Shown one piece after another: positions 35,542 to 44,489 of a stretch of 64,000 nucleotides of DNA (its first letter is position 1; each line of letters starts with the position of its first letter). The stretch covers positions 24,724-88,723 of the forward strand of contig JAFGSJ010000088.1 of the NCBI GenBank assembly GCA_016934675.1. Direction: 5' to 3'. A program made the translations under genes and the position numbers. Origin of the DNA: a bacterium. Lineage in GTDB: Bacteria > CSSED10-310 > JAFGSJ01. The notes under the pieces were generated by a model, which had not been told where the DNA came from, ran no database searches, and was given only the letters and a program-made list of their open reading frames with translations.

Positions 35542-38169
35542 TCAGGTCCTGTATTTGGGAGAGTTGAGATACTTTTCCTGGACCAGAAGCAGGGCATCGT
35601 GCCTGGAATGGAGCAGACCGTCAAGTTGAAGATCGAGGATATGAGCGATGATTTCCTGGTAGATCGGACCACGCGGAATGCCCAGTTTTATCAGGTCTTT
35701 TCCAGAAATGAAGCAGGTTTGCCAGCGCAAATAAGTGATGTAGTGCGAAATGTGACGCTTGATTTTTTCGGTTTCAGATTTGGCCATGAAAAACAGGACT
35801 GCTTCAAGGGCATAGGGTTTGAGCAGCCGGTAAAGTGCGCTCGGTAAGCTTTCAGGTTGGTCCTCGAGCGTTCCCAACACGATTCTTTCCGCATTCTTCG
35901 CTTGATCGATCAGAACACGAAGCCGTTTGGGAATTTCCAGACTATGGCTGAGTTCCTGAATTTCTAAAACCGAACAATCGTGGACAAGACCGATAAAATA
36001 GACCATCCAGCCTTCGAGCGGAGAATCGCTGTAGAGTAGATTGTACCAGAGCAGGACCTCCTGGATCCTTTTGAAGAGCGGCTTGATCCGATCGAGAATG
36101 ATCCCGGGCAAAACAAAACGCAGCACATCGAATTCTTTCATCCGCAGCAATGGCTTCAAAGGTTCTACTTCCAGCAACATCAGTTTGAGTTCGTGCATCA
36201 TCCTTTTGCCTGACAGGTCTTTGATCAAATGATGCGAGACCGCCGTTTCAATGAAATGCAGGGTCTGTTTTCCGATCGTGCAATCGAAACGACTTTCAAA
36301 ACGAATAGCCCGGAAAATCCTGGAGGGGTCTTCGATGAAACTCAAACCATGTAAGACCCGGATGGTTTTTTCTTTGATGTCTCGCTGACTCCCAAAGAAA
36401 TCGAGCAGATCGCCGAAAGAATGACGATTGAGACACATGGCCAGAGTATTGATCGTAAAATCCCGACGATAAAGGTCCTGCTTGAGTGAACTGATCTGGA
36501 TTTTCGGCAAAGCGGCTGGTTTGGGATAAAACTCTGTCCGGGCTGTGGCAACATCGAATTTGTAACCGTCAGGACAGATAATAACCGCCGTTTCAAACTT
36601 CTTGTGAACTTTAACGCGTGCTCCCAGAGCTGCAGCGAGCTGTCTGGTGAATTCAACGACTTCCCCCTCAATGACAATATCGATATCAGAATTCTCTACG
36701 CGGAGAAACAGATCACGGACAAAGCCACCGACCACGTAAACATTGATCGAACATTTATCGCCTATTTCACCGATTTTGATCAGAAGTTGCAGGATTTCCT
36801 CGGAAATCCGCTCTCGCAGAAGTGAACGGATATTCTTGCGGGTCTTCACTTCAGCGACCGAATTGGTCGTGTTCTCAGGCACATTCTCATCATATATTCT
36901 GCGTAAAATATCGGTCCGGGTAATGACCCCGACCACCTTCTTTTCTTCAACAACAGGTAAAAACCGGGTGTTATTGGCAATCATCAGCTGTTGCGCAATA
37001 ATGGCCAGAGCAGTATGCTCAACCGGGTAGATTTCGGTCGACATGTAATCACGAACCAGGTGGTCCGAAAGCTTATGATAAATTGCTTTATCCACAATCT
37101 GACGTGAAATGAGTCCAACCAGATAATCGTTGTCTTCGACAGGTAAGGTATTGATAGAATACTGATTCATCAGCACCGCCGCATGGGCCAGGCTATCATC
37201 GGCGAACACCGTCCAAACTGGCGAACTCATAATATCCCGGGCAGTCAACTGGTGAGGAATGTTTTCACTCAACAATCGTAGGAGTTGCTGTCGGGCTTCA
37301 ATGAGTGTCAGGTCCCTGATCGAGGCTGAAGCCGCTGAAGGATGTCCGCCTCCGCCAAAGGCCTTGGCGTAGTAACTGACATCGACATGACTGACCCGGG
37401 AGCGGGCAATAAAACTCATCCTGTCGCCTAAACGCACGATCAGAAACAAGACCGATATAGTAAACATGGCATCAAGTTTATGGGCCAGAACGGCCAGATC
37501 GCTGAAATAGTCCTCGATCGAAGCTGTGGCAATGGTGATTGCCTGACCGTTGATGACAATGTTTTCCAGACCATCGATCAACTTATTCAATATCCTGATA
37601 TGTTCGGGCGTCATATCTTTTTGAGTAAACTGGGCGATACAAGCCAGATCGGCACCCTGTTCGATCAGGAATGAAGCTGCTTGCAGGTCACGAGGCCGGG
37701 TCGAGCTGAAGATGAAATTGCCCGTGTCTTCATAGATGGCCAGGGCCATTGCCGTTGCCTCGTCCGGTGTTATGGCTATTGCGCGTTCACGCAATAGCTC
37801 AGTAAAGAGTGTGGTCGTAGCACCGATTTCCTCGATATGCTCAAGCTTACCCGACACATCATCACTGGAAGGTGGGTGATGATCATAAATATGCAATTCC
37901 ATTCGTCCCGCTTTAATGAAACTGGAGACTTCACCAAGACGGGTCAGACTTCGCGTATCGACAATGATCAATTGTTTGACTTGTGACCAGTCCACCGCTT
38001 TGATCTTCAAAAAGGGCAGTTCAAGTGGACTATGAGCCAGAAAGTCACGGACATTCTTCTCCTGAGAACCACTGAAAAGGAGCCGGGCTTTCGGATACAA
38101 TTTCAAAGCCGCAATCATGGAACCGAGGCTGTCAAAATCAGCATTGATATGAGTCGTAATAATTTGCAT
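35542..38169 (-). CDS. CCA tRNA nucleotidyltransferase fused to DHH phosphoesterase and CBS pair
   Basis: Residues 1-300 form a DHH/DHHA1 phosphoesterase (THINADFDSLG, VDTRSL, IYDHHPPSSDD, FGGGGHPSAA). Two CBS domains follow at about 310-430 (DIMSSPVWTVFADDSL, DYMSTEIYPVEHTAL). The C-terminal half is a class II nucleotidyltransferase: VVGGFVRDLFLRVENSDIDIVIEGE with the DxD metal site, RRDFTINTLAMCL and the RNA-binding helices including EDPSRIFRAIRFESRF. It adds or repairs the tRNA CCA end; the DHH part may act as a nucleotide or oligonucleotide phosphoesterase. This triple fusion is known in several phyla. It lies 42 bases downstream of xerD. Confidence 0.9.
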   Translation of the reverse strand: MQIITTHINADFDSLGSMIAALKLYPKARLLFSGSQEKNVRDFLAHSPLELPFLKIKAVDWSQVKQLIIVDTRSLTRLGEVSSFIKAGRMELHIYDHHPPSSDDVSGKLEHIEEIGATTTLFTELLRERAIAITPDEATAMALAIYEDTGNFIFSSTRPRDLQAASFLIEQGADLACIAQFTQKDMTPEHIRILNKLIDGLENIVINGQAITIATASIEDYFSDLAVLAHKLDAMFTISVLFLIVRLGDRMSFIARSRVSHVDVSYYAKAFGGGGHPSAASASIRDLTLIEARQQLLRLLSENIPHQLTARDIMSSPVWTVFADDSLAHAAVLMNQYSINTLPVEDNDYLVGLISRQIVDKAIYHKLSDHLVRDYMSTEIYPVEHTALAIIAQQLMIANNTRFLPVVEEKKVVGVITRTDILRRIYDENVPENTTNSVAEVKTRKNIRSLLRERISEEILQLLIKIGEIGDKCSINVYVVGGFVRDLFLRVENSDIDIVIEGEVVEFTRQLAAALGARVKVHKKFETAVIICPDGYKFDVATARTEFYPKPAALPKIQISSLKQDLYRRDFTINTLAMCLNRHSFGDLLDFFGSQRDIKEKTIRVLHGLSFIEDPSRIFRAIRFESRFDCTIGKQTLHFIETAVSHHLIKDLSGKRMMHELKLMLLEVEPLKPLLRMKEFDVLRFVLPGIILDRIKPLFKRIQEVLLWYNLLYSDSPLEGWMVYFIGLVHDCSVLEIQELSHSLEIPKRLRVLIDQAKNAERIVLGTLEDQPESLPSALYRLLKPYALEAVLFFMAKSETEKIKRHISHYITYLRWQTCFISGKDLIKLGIPRGPIYQEIIAHILDLQLDGLLHSRHDALLLVQEKYLNSPKYRT

Positions 38170-38211
38170 CGTTCAGATACCATTGACGTAATGGTTGAGT
38201 CCCGTTATTGT

Positions 38212-39111
38212 CTACTGAAATGGATGATATTTGGCATAAATCTCTTGTAGTCTTTCTTGAGCAATATGGGTATAGAGCTCAGTCGTCGTAATATCGGCAT
38301 GGCCAAGCAGCATTTGGACCGACCTCAGGTCTGCACCTCTTTCAAGCAGATGGGTCGCAAACGAATGACGTAAAATATGTGGTGATATCTTTTTGTTGAG
38401 ACCAAGGTCCCGGGCATATTTCTTGATGATTTTCCAGAAAGCTTGTCGGGTCATGGCCCGGCCCTGATGACTCAAATAGAGATCGTCGGAGAGACGACGA
38501 TTGGTCAAAAAACCGCGTGCCTCCTGAAGGTAACGATCCAACCAATCAAGAGCGTGAGCACCCAGAGGCACAATTCGCTCTTTGGCCCCTTTACCGAAGC
38601 AACGGACAAAGCCAACTTCGAGATTGACCTCGGACAGCTTGAGCGAAACAAGTTCGCTTACCCGCAAGCCTGTCGCGTACAATGTCTCGAGCATACTCTT
38701 GTCCCGGAGACCAAGTCGTGTCCCCACATCAGGCGCCGAGAGCAGACGATCGACTTCAGCAATATCGAGTACATCCGGCAGTTTCCGGGCAAGTCGAGGT
38801 GCTTCTATGGTTTCAGCAGGATCATCTGCAATAAGCCGCTCGAACTGACCGAAACGGAAAAAACTTTTGATGACAGAAATCCGTCGGGCTATGCTTCGTG
38901 CTGAAATACCCTGTTTACGCTCGGATAACAGAAACTCGAGCAAGTCTGTCTTCTTGACCTGTTCACATTCCCGGACTCCCCGCGATTCAAGAAAGACAAT
39001 CAGTTTCTTCAGATCGGAATGATATGCAGAACTGGATTGAGCCGACAGGCCCTTCTCGACACGAAGATAATCCAGATACAACTCGATGAAATGAATCAAT
39101 GAAACCATCAT
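38212..39111 (-). CDS. xerD: Tyrosine recombinase XerD/XerC type
   Basis: Site-specific recombinase that resolves chromosome dimers with a partner at dif. The N-terminal SAM-like domain ([20 protein letters not shown]) and catalytic domain are complete: arginine I in [17 protein letters not shown], lysine in [13 protein letters not shown], HxxR in [22 protein letters not shown], and HAD...TTELYTHI with the nucleophilic tyrosine. At 299 residues it has normal length. It overlaps dtd by ATGA and is followed by the CCA gene, a housekeeping cluster rather than a mobile element. Assignment to XerD rather than XerC is by general resemblance. Confidence 0.88.
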   Translation of the reverse strand: MMVSLIHFIELYLDYLRVEKGLSAQSSSAYHSDLKKLIVFLESRGVRECEQVKKTDLLEFLLSERKQGISARSIARRISVIKSFFRFGQFERLIADDPAETIEAPRLARKLPDVLDIAEVDRLLSAPDVGTRLGLRDKSMLETLYATGLRVSELVSLKLSEVNLEVGFVRCFGKGAKERIVPLGAHALDWLDRYLQEARGFLTNRRLSDDLYLSHQGRAMTRQAFWKIIKKYARDLGLNKKISPHILRHSFATHLLERGADLRSVQMLLGHADITTTELYTHIAQERLQEIYAKYHPFQ

Positions 39112-39548
39112 GGTGACTCGACTATCAGGGTAACAGGACCATCATTTACCAGGGCTACAGCCATCATCGCTCCAAAAACACCTTCAGCGGTCGTGACCCC
39201 ATGGGCCTGAACGGATTCGATAAAATAATGATATAATGGAATGGCCCGCCCCGGTTCCGCAGCCTTGACGAAACTGGGACGGCGACCCTTGCGACAGTCC
39301 CCATGAAGCGTGAATTGCGATACAATCAGCATCTCTCCGGAAACATCCAGGAGTGATCTGTTCATTTTGTTGTCCGTATCGTTGAAGATGCGTAAATTGA
39401 CCAGTTTATCAGCCAACCAGGCGGCTTGTTCGGTTGTATCATCACGGGCGATACCCAACAACACCACCAATCCCGGTCCGATCCGACCGACACATTCACG
39501 CTCGATCGTGACCGACCCTTCACAAACACGTTGGACCACTGCCAGCAT
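39108..39548 (-). CDS. dtd: D-aminoacyl-tRNA deacylase
   Basis: Dtd hydrolyses D-aminoacyl-tRNAs (and Gly-tRNA-Ala) in the cytoplasm as a quality-control step. Both signatures are intact: [12 protein letters not shown], and [19 protein letters not shown] with the cross-subunit GP motif. The N-terminus [16 protein letters not shown] is typical, and 146 residues is the normal length. AGAGGA lies eight bases before the ATG. It overlaps xerD by four bases; the operon continues with the CCA enzyme, giving a tRNA-quality theme. Confidence 0.94.
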   Translation of the reverse strand: MLAVVQRVCEGSVTIERECVGRIGPGLVVLLGIARDDTTEQAAWLADKLVNLRIFNDTDNKMNRSLLDVSGEMLIVSQFTLHGDCRKGRRPSFVKAAEPGRAIPLYHYFIESVQAHGVTTAEGVFGAMMAVALVNDGPVTLIVESP

Positions 39549-39586
39549 CTAAGCATCCTCTCTTGAAATACTCATATATTCAACAA

Positions 39587-40300
39587 TCAAAATGGCTTAT
39601 CGGGATTGTCCGATTCGATTGGCACCTTGCCGGACACTCGTATGGCCTTTGAAAAGAAGAATAGCAGCCCCATAACTGACAGGATTGACCAGAGCAAGCC
39701 CCAAACAATAGCCGGAATTCCCGTCTGTGAAGCCAGTATATCAGCATCACTCCCTCGAGATTCTAAAGTCAATAAATCCTGTTTGATATCCAGGACCGCG
39801 TAAAGAACACTAGTCAGACCAATGAACATCATGACCAGTTGATTGAGTTGCTGAGAAGCATAGAGGGCCAGCACGATCAAAACCGCGGCAAAAGGAACGG
39901 AAAAGAGCCAGCCGGACCCGATCGGGATATAAAAGAGCATTACCAGGATGACCATGAGCCCGAGACAAAAAGAAACAATGTGACTGAATCGGGTCCGGGC
40001 CGTCAGGACTAAAATCAGACCGCCCAGAACCAGGCTGCCCAGATAACCGGCACTGGCCACCAGAAACCGATTACCTCCGCGAGTGGTACATAATCCGCCG
40101 ATCCTGTAATCAAGTTCAATGGACTCAATACTTCCGCCGGTCAATGCCGCCATCAGCCCGTGAGACAACTCATGCAGCAAAACGACGAATAACTTGACCG
40201 GATAAACCAGTACGCTGTTCCAAAAGAAAAACACAAAGACCAGGAACAGACCTAAAATTGCGATCCTCTTCCAATCAAGGAGCATAGCTTCCCGGGTCAT
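39587..40300 (-). CDS. M50B-like membrane metalloprotease family protein
   Basis: Peptidase M50B-like family: FVVLLHELSHGLMAALTGG holds the HExxH zinc motif (HELSH) in the second hydrophobic segment, followed by RIGGLCTTRGGNRFLVASAGYLGSLVLGG, the family glycine-rich region. About six membrane helices fill 237 residues. The start was moved to ATG 40300 because GAGGAG (40307-40312) lies six bases upstream of it. The substrate is unknown, and eukaryotic and bacterial relatives are poorly characterised. It lies 38 bases upstream of dtd on the same strand. Confidence 0.8.
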   Translation of the reverse strand: MTREAMLLDWKRIAILGLFLVFVFFFWNSVLVYPVKLFVVLLHELSHGLMAALTGGSIESIELDYRIGGLCTTRGGNRFLVASAGYLGSLVLGGLILVLTARTRFSHIVSFCLGLMVILVMLFYIPIGSGWLFSVPFAAVLIVLALYASQQLNQLVMMFIGLTSVLYAVLDIKQDLLTLESRGSDADILASQTGIPAIVWGLLWSILSVMGLLFFFSKAIRVSGKVPIESDNPDKPF

Positions 40301-40306
40301 CTCATT

Positions 40307-40312
40307 CTCCTC
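40307..40312 (-). promoter_or_regulatory. Shine-Dalgarno GAGGAG deciding the M50B-like start
   Basis: Six bases before ATG 40300; no SD precedes the longer ORF-track start at 40333. Confidence 0.7.
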
Positions 40313-40375
40313 GAGAAATGAGCAATTGTCCACACTCGGGTGCAGAACAACTACTCTGGATTGTATGCCTGGATT

Positions 40376-41872
40376 TCAGCCCGATCTGTTCGTTCTTTTC
40401 CTTTTCTTATAGCATCCATACAGAGATTCAAAGATACGGGTCGGTCCGGGACGGCTCATGAACATGACCACACAACGCAGGGTTAAAATCCGTAAGAGAA
40501 AAAGCGGTGCGTTTCGAGCAAAAAGAGCAAAGACTAGGTTGATATATGTCCCGCGACGATGATGATACTCCTTGATCGGCTCCAATTCACCAGCTTCAGC
40601 CAAGAATCTGTCCCGGATCGCCTGTTTGTACAATTCCGTCTCCGGAAAAAGCACCAATGAAAATACCTGGATATGATGTGGACGCGGTAACTCGAGCAGA
40701 AGTCTGAAAGTATCGTGGAAATCTTCAGGGCGTTCGTAAGGATTGTCAATAATTATATCATAGGTTGGCGGGATCATGTCCTCCTGAAACGAATGAAGGA
40801 TACGGGCTGCGCTGATGATCTTCTCGTTCCTGATCTTTCGTTGATAGAGCCGCTGAGTCCGCTCTGATCCTGTCTGAATACCCATCTGAATACCATATAA
40901 ACCGCTACCAGTCAAAGCCTCCATCTTCTCCGGGGTGATCGTCGTCGGACTGCCTAAACAGAAAAAAGGAAGATGGACCTTCTCACGGTATAAAGTAGCA
41001 AAATCGTTGATCTCATGTATATTGGCCGCAAAAAAAGAATCATCGGAAAAACCAATCTCTTGAATGAAAGGATAGCGACTACAAATCGTTTCAAGCTCAG
41101 CAACAATATGCGTATTGCTCCGACGACGCAAATAATTCTTGCCACCGTAGAGCTCACGTAAACTATTGTTGCAGCAGTAGGTGCAATTATGAGGACAGCC
41201 ACGGGTCGCAATCGTCTGATAGGCGATCCTGTTCCGTATTCCCGAAATATAACCCCGGAGCATATGCACCGCAAGCAAATCCTGGTCCATCTTCTGAAAT
41301 CGACCCTGCTCAAAAGAGAAAATATGATCATCATTCAGGGTATAATCGGGGAAGGGCAGCGTATCCAGTTCACGAATAAGCGGTCTGACAGGGTTTCTTA
41401 TGGTTGAATTGCCTTGACGAAAGCAGAAATTGGCAACCTGATGATAATCACGACCCTGATGCATGACCTGGACAAAATCGAGCAAGGCATGCTCACCTTC
41501 ACCCAGACAAACAGCATCAGCATAGTCCAGACATTGTTCAGGTCGAATAGTCGGGTGAATCCCACCCCAGATAATGAGTGTGTCTGACCGTATCTTTCTC
41601 CTGAGCCCCTCAGTCAACGTCACGGCCCGGACCCGATAATTTGACATGAGTGATATCCCAACCAGATCAGTGTCCCTGAGCAGTTCTGAACACTGATCGA
41701 TAATCGCAGCTTCATCAGCACCCCAGGAGTCACCGAGCGTGGACAATTCCGGTCGGTTTTCCGGAATAAAGACCAATCGAACGGCGAAACCATTGCTCTT
41801 CATTGTCGCCGCTAATGAACGGACACCTAACGAAGTAATATCTGAATATGGCGAAATAAGTGTTAAATGCAT
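40376..41872 (-). CDS. B12-binding-domain radical SAM protein (paralogue 3 of 3)
   Basis: It has the same architecture as the two genes behind topA: cobalamin-binding domain (LISPYSDITSLGVRSLAATM, GISLMSNYRVRAVTL, IWGGIHPTIRPEQCLDY) and radical SAM core with GCPHNCTYCCNN. The shared stretch MGIQTGSERTQRLYQRK is nearly the same as in paralogue 1. The start was moved from 41893 to ATG 41872, with GAGGGG six bases upstream. The tail is hydrophobic and basic. It lies between mgtE and the M50B-like gene with gaps of about 75 bases. Reaction unknown; a cobalamin-dependent C-methylation or rearrangement is the family expectation. Confidence 0.87.
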   Translation of the reverse strand: MHLTLISPYSDITSLGVRSLAATMKSNGFAVRLVFIPENRPELSTLGDSWGADEAAIIDQCSELLRDTDLVGISLMSNYRVRAVTLTEGLRRKIRSDTLIIWGGIHPTIRPEQCLDYADAVCLGEGEHALLDFVQVMHQGRDYHQVANFCFRQGNSTIRNPVRPLIRELDTLPFPDYTLNDDHIFSFEQGRFQKMDQDLLAVHMLRGYISGIRNRIAYQTIATRGCPHNCTYCCNNSLRELYGGKNYLRRRSNTHIVAELETICSRYPFIQEIGFSDDSFFAANIHEINDFATLYREKVHLPFFCLGSPTTITPEKMEALTGSGLYGIQMGIQTGSERTQRLYQRKIRNEKIISAARILHSFQEDMIPPTYDIIIDNPYERPEDFHDTFRLLLELPRPHHIQVFSLVLFPETELYKQAIRDRFLAEAGELEPIKEYHHRRGTYINLVFALFARNAPLFLLRILTLRCVVMFMSRPGPTRIFESLYGCYKKRKRTNRSG

Positions 41873-41950
41873 CTTTTTCCCCTCGAAGTGCATTATCCGG
41901 ATGGACCATTTCCGAACTGGATATCTCCTTTTCTATATATCAGTGGTTAG

Positions 41951-43300
41951 TCAGACTAAGTGGGACAGAAATATTGAGGCCAAGCCCAGATATGTAAAAA
42001 AGCCTACCAGATCAGTTGTGGCTGTCACAAAAATGTTTGAGGCAATTGCCGGGTCAAAACCGAGATATTTCAAGGTCATGGGCACGATAGAACCGATCAG
42101 TGCCGCAATAATGAAATTGAAAACCATAGCTAAACCAACGATCAATCCCAGGGCCAACGGCCCCTGCCAGAAGACTGCCACCAAAGCTACCACTAAACCC
42201 ACGGCCAAGCCATTGGTCAAACCAACGAGACTCTCCTTGAGAATGACGCGCCTGGCGGAACTTATTTGGACCTCACCCAAAGCAATACCGCGAACGATAA
42301 CCGTCAAGGTCTGTGCACCGGTATTGCCGCTGAGACCCGCAATGACCGGCATAAAAAAAGCCAAAGCGACCATCTGATCTATGACCTCACTGAAAAAACT
42401 GATGACCAGTGCACCTGCCATAGCGGTACAGATATTGATCGACATCCAGGGTAAACGTTTCCGGACAGATTGGAGTGGTTTGACAAAAACCCGGTCCGCA
42501 ACATCCAGGCCGGCTATTTTGTACATCTCTTCAGTCGTCTCATCCTGCAGGACCTCGATGATACTATCGATCGACACAACTCCCCGTAAAACGTTCAAAT
42601 CGTCAACAACGGGAATGGATAAAAGATTATAACGGGTTATCACCTCAGCTATTTCCTGTTTCGAGGCTTCGAGCAGGACGCTTATGACATCTCGGTCCAT
42701 TATTTCGGCTAATGTTCGCCCCGGGTCCACGAGCAATAATTGGTGAATCGGAACGACACCAACCAACTTAGCCAGCTCATCGATGACATAAACATAAAAT
42801 GCGGATACTTCACCACCCATCTGACGCGGATACTCGAGGGCCACCTTGACTTTTGTTTCACTCGGTAACGCGAAAAAATCCGTTGACATCAAATCAGCAG
42901 CACTGTCTTCAGGGTGAAGCAAAAGATCAGATAAATGCGTTGATTTTTCCCGCTCGATTAATGATAATAACCGCTGGCTCCGTTCTTCAGGGATAAACCT
43001 CAATAATGACTTGGATTCCTGCTCGCTCATCCGCCGAATGAGCGTGATCAGTTTTGTATCCTCAAAACGCTTCAGTAAATCCTGGGCCAAATATTTCGGT
43101 AATCCAATCAAGGTCTTACCGGCCTTCTTCAGCTCGAACAATACTTCCAGAAAATCGCATTGCTCCGCCGGCAGTAAATTCATCATTATCATTTCAATGT
43201 CGGCACTATGCAGCCTGTTCACCATCTTCATCAGCTTTTTACGATCGCCAGAACGCAATAACTTAGCCACAATGAAATTCAACTGGGTCCCTGAAAACAT
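41951..43300 (-). CDS. mgtE: Magnesium transporter MgtE
   Basis: MgtE is a Mg2+-gated channel of the inner membrane. In order: N-terminal superhelical domain (EMIMMNLLPAEQCDFLEVLF), CBS pair beginning HPEDSAADLMSTDFFALPSETKV, connecting helix, and a five-helix membrane domain with the pore signature PVIAGLSGNTGAQTLTVIVRG. The start was placed at ATG 43300 with GAGG at 43306-43309; the longer GTG form at 43384 has no SD and an unconvincing N-terminus. The resulting 449 residues match the family. A leader of up to about 200 bases lies upstream. Confidence 0.92.
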   Translation of the reverse strand: MFSGTQLNFIVAKLLRSGDRKKLMKMVNRLHSADIEMIMMNLLPAEQCDFLEVLFELKKAGKTLIGLPKYLAQDLLKRFEDTKLITLIRRMSEQESKSLLRFIPEERSQRLLSLIEREKSTHLSDLLLHPEDSAADLMSTDFFALPSETKVKVALEYPRQMGGEVSAFYVYVIDELAKLVGVVPIHQLLLVDPGRTLAEIMDRDVISVLLEASKQEIAEVITRYNLLSIPVVDDLNVLRGVVSIDSIIEVLQDETTEEMYKIAGLDVADRVFVKPLQSVRKRLPWMSINICTAMAGALVISFFSEVIDQMVALAFFMPVIAGLSGNTGAQTLTVIVRGIALGEVQISSARRVILKESLVGLTNGLAVGLVVALVAVFWQGPLALGLIVGLAMVFNFIIAALIGSIVPMTLKYLGFDPAIASNIFVTATTDLVGFFTYLGLASIFLSHLV

Positions 43301-43689
43301 CCCGACCTCTTTCAGCTCTGATACATAATGCTCTGTTAACCCCGATGTTACATCCCCGAATAGCCGACGCTCATAAAGTAACACAGGTGATAGAAGAACT
43401 TCAACCTCAAAGAGAATATTCTTGGTGCATGATCATTATCTCTTCGAGCATTCCTGTCTTCAAAAGAACGCTTCATGTGACTGGAACCAAAGCGTGCTAT
43501 GGCCTTTTTATTATATGTTTTACTCGTTTACCAGGGCAGTGCTGGCACACGCTGAGGGAAACTGGATATTAGGAATACCCATGTTATTCGGGAACAGGAA
43601 GAGGAAATCGATGTATTCGATCGAATTGCAACCTAAGTCTCGCTCAAAAAACTGAACGGCAGACCATGGAAATTTTGGGGTTACTTGCC
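43301..43689 (-). other. Intergenic region of 389 bases between the pilin and mgtE: possible long mgtE leader
   Basis: No gene is supported; two short plus-strand ORFs here lack SD and family signs. On the minus strand a perfect TATAAT (43510-43515) has no good -35. If used, it would give a leader of about 200 bases before mgtE. I looked for the M-box magnesium riboswitch and did not recognise its conserved core. Confidence 0.4.
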
Positions 43690-44193
43690 TTACTCAATCA
43701 CCGGTGCTGTCTCATCAAGCGGAATACCACCGTTATCACTCATGCGGATCACACCCGTTTCATCGATATAATAACTGCGTATTCCAGTTGACTTATAGAC
43801 AAGCGGCCAGGCTGTCGCACTCCAACCATAATACTGACTATTCCCACCAATACAGCCTGCTTCTAATTGAAAAGTATAACCACCTTTTACACCCAGCGCT
43901 ATATCGGGATTCAAAAAACCAACTTGACCAGCTCCGTTTCCATCCCCTAGATTGTCAAGGTTTGTAGAATACGTGTGCGGTGAAGAATTGATAAAATAAT
44001 CAGTCTGGGCCGTCGCAATGGATTTGATGCTGGCTGCCGCCGAAGTCTCGTATGCCGATATTCTCGAACGGATCAAATTGGGGATCGCGAGTGCAGCAAT
44101 GATGCCTATTATTGCCACGACGACCAATAACTCGATCAAGGTAAAACCTTTCGGCCCTGTAAGGCTTCCTCGAAATGGCTTTTTACATTGCAT
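43690..44193 (-). CDS. Type IV pilin-like / type II pseudopilin precursor
   Basis: A short basic leader is followed by the class III prepilin motif KGFTLIELLVVVAIIGIIAALAIPN, with cleavage before F and the glutamate at +5, then a helical spine and a globular domain with YYGWSATAWPLVYKS near the C-terminus. The 167-residue size and C-terminal region (SYYIDETGVIRMSDNGG) fit major-pilin-like proteins more than GspG, but both are possible. GGGAG lies before ATG 44193, which replaces 44238. A sigma-54-type promoter lies about 50 bases upstream, as is common for pilA genes. No other pilus genes are nearby. Confidence 0.85.
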   Translation of the reverse strand: MQCKKPFRGSLTGPKGFTLIELLVVVAIIGIIAALAIPNLIRSRISAYETSAAASIKSIATAQTDYFINSSPHTYSTNLDNLGDGNGAGQVGFLNPDIALGVKGGYTFQLEAGCIGGNSQYYGWSATAWPLVYKSTGIRSYYIDETGVIRMSDNGGIPLDETAPVIE

Positions 44194-44241
44194 GACCTGC
44201 TCCCTCTTTTCATTTGTGTTCTTGGTCCTCATCCTCAAATC

Positions 44242-44257
44242 TGCAAAACATATGCCA
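44242..44257 (-). promoter_or_regulatory. Sigma-54 (RpoN) type promoter of the pilin gene
   Basis: The minus strand reads TGGCATATGTTTTGCA, matching TGGCAYRN4YTGCW at every position with correct GG/GC spacing. The implied start is near 44232, about 38 bases before the ATG. Confidence 0.72.
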
Positions 44258-44373
44258 CATTATGCATGATCGCGGTCCTGGGACCATCAGGTTGAGGCTG
44301 TTTTTAGTTTATCTTATAAATGAATGAGTTAGGCGACAAGAGCCTTTTCAGCGAAGCCTGGTCCAACCGGAGC

Positions 44374-44434
44374 ATTTTGTCCGATTAGGCTATTTTTGTT
44401 CCCCATTTTGTTCCGACTGACAAAAATTGTCAGT
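44374..44434. repeat. Tandem ATTTTGTTCCGA-like repeats and a 19-base palindrome, candidate enhancer of the pilin promoter
   Basis: Three related units start at 44374 (ATTTTGTCCGA), 44392 (ATTTTTGTTCCCC) and 44405 (ATTTTGTTCCGA). They are followed by ACTGACAAAAATTGTCAGT (44416-44434), an 8-base perfect inverted repeat around AAA. The block lies about 140-200 bases upstream of the deduced start, where sigma-54 activators bind. Confidence 0.5.
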
Positions 44435-44489
44435 TGAAAGGTGGCCACTGTGCTGAGGACGAATCAAGGCAGCAACATGTGTCAATAGA

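Noticed and set aside
38212-39111. Tyrosine recombinase as sign of a mobile element
   Set aside because: It is a complete XerD-type gene within a housekeeping operon; no attachment repeats, transposase or phage genes were seen.
43301-43500. M-box (ykoK) riboswitch before mgtE
   Set aside because: The conserved core elements were not recognisable on the minus strand.
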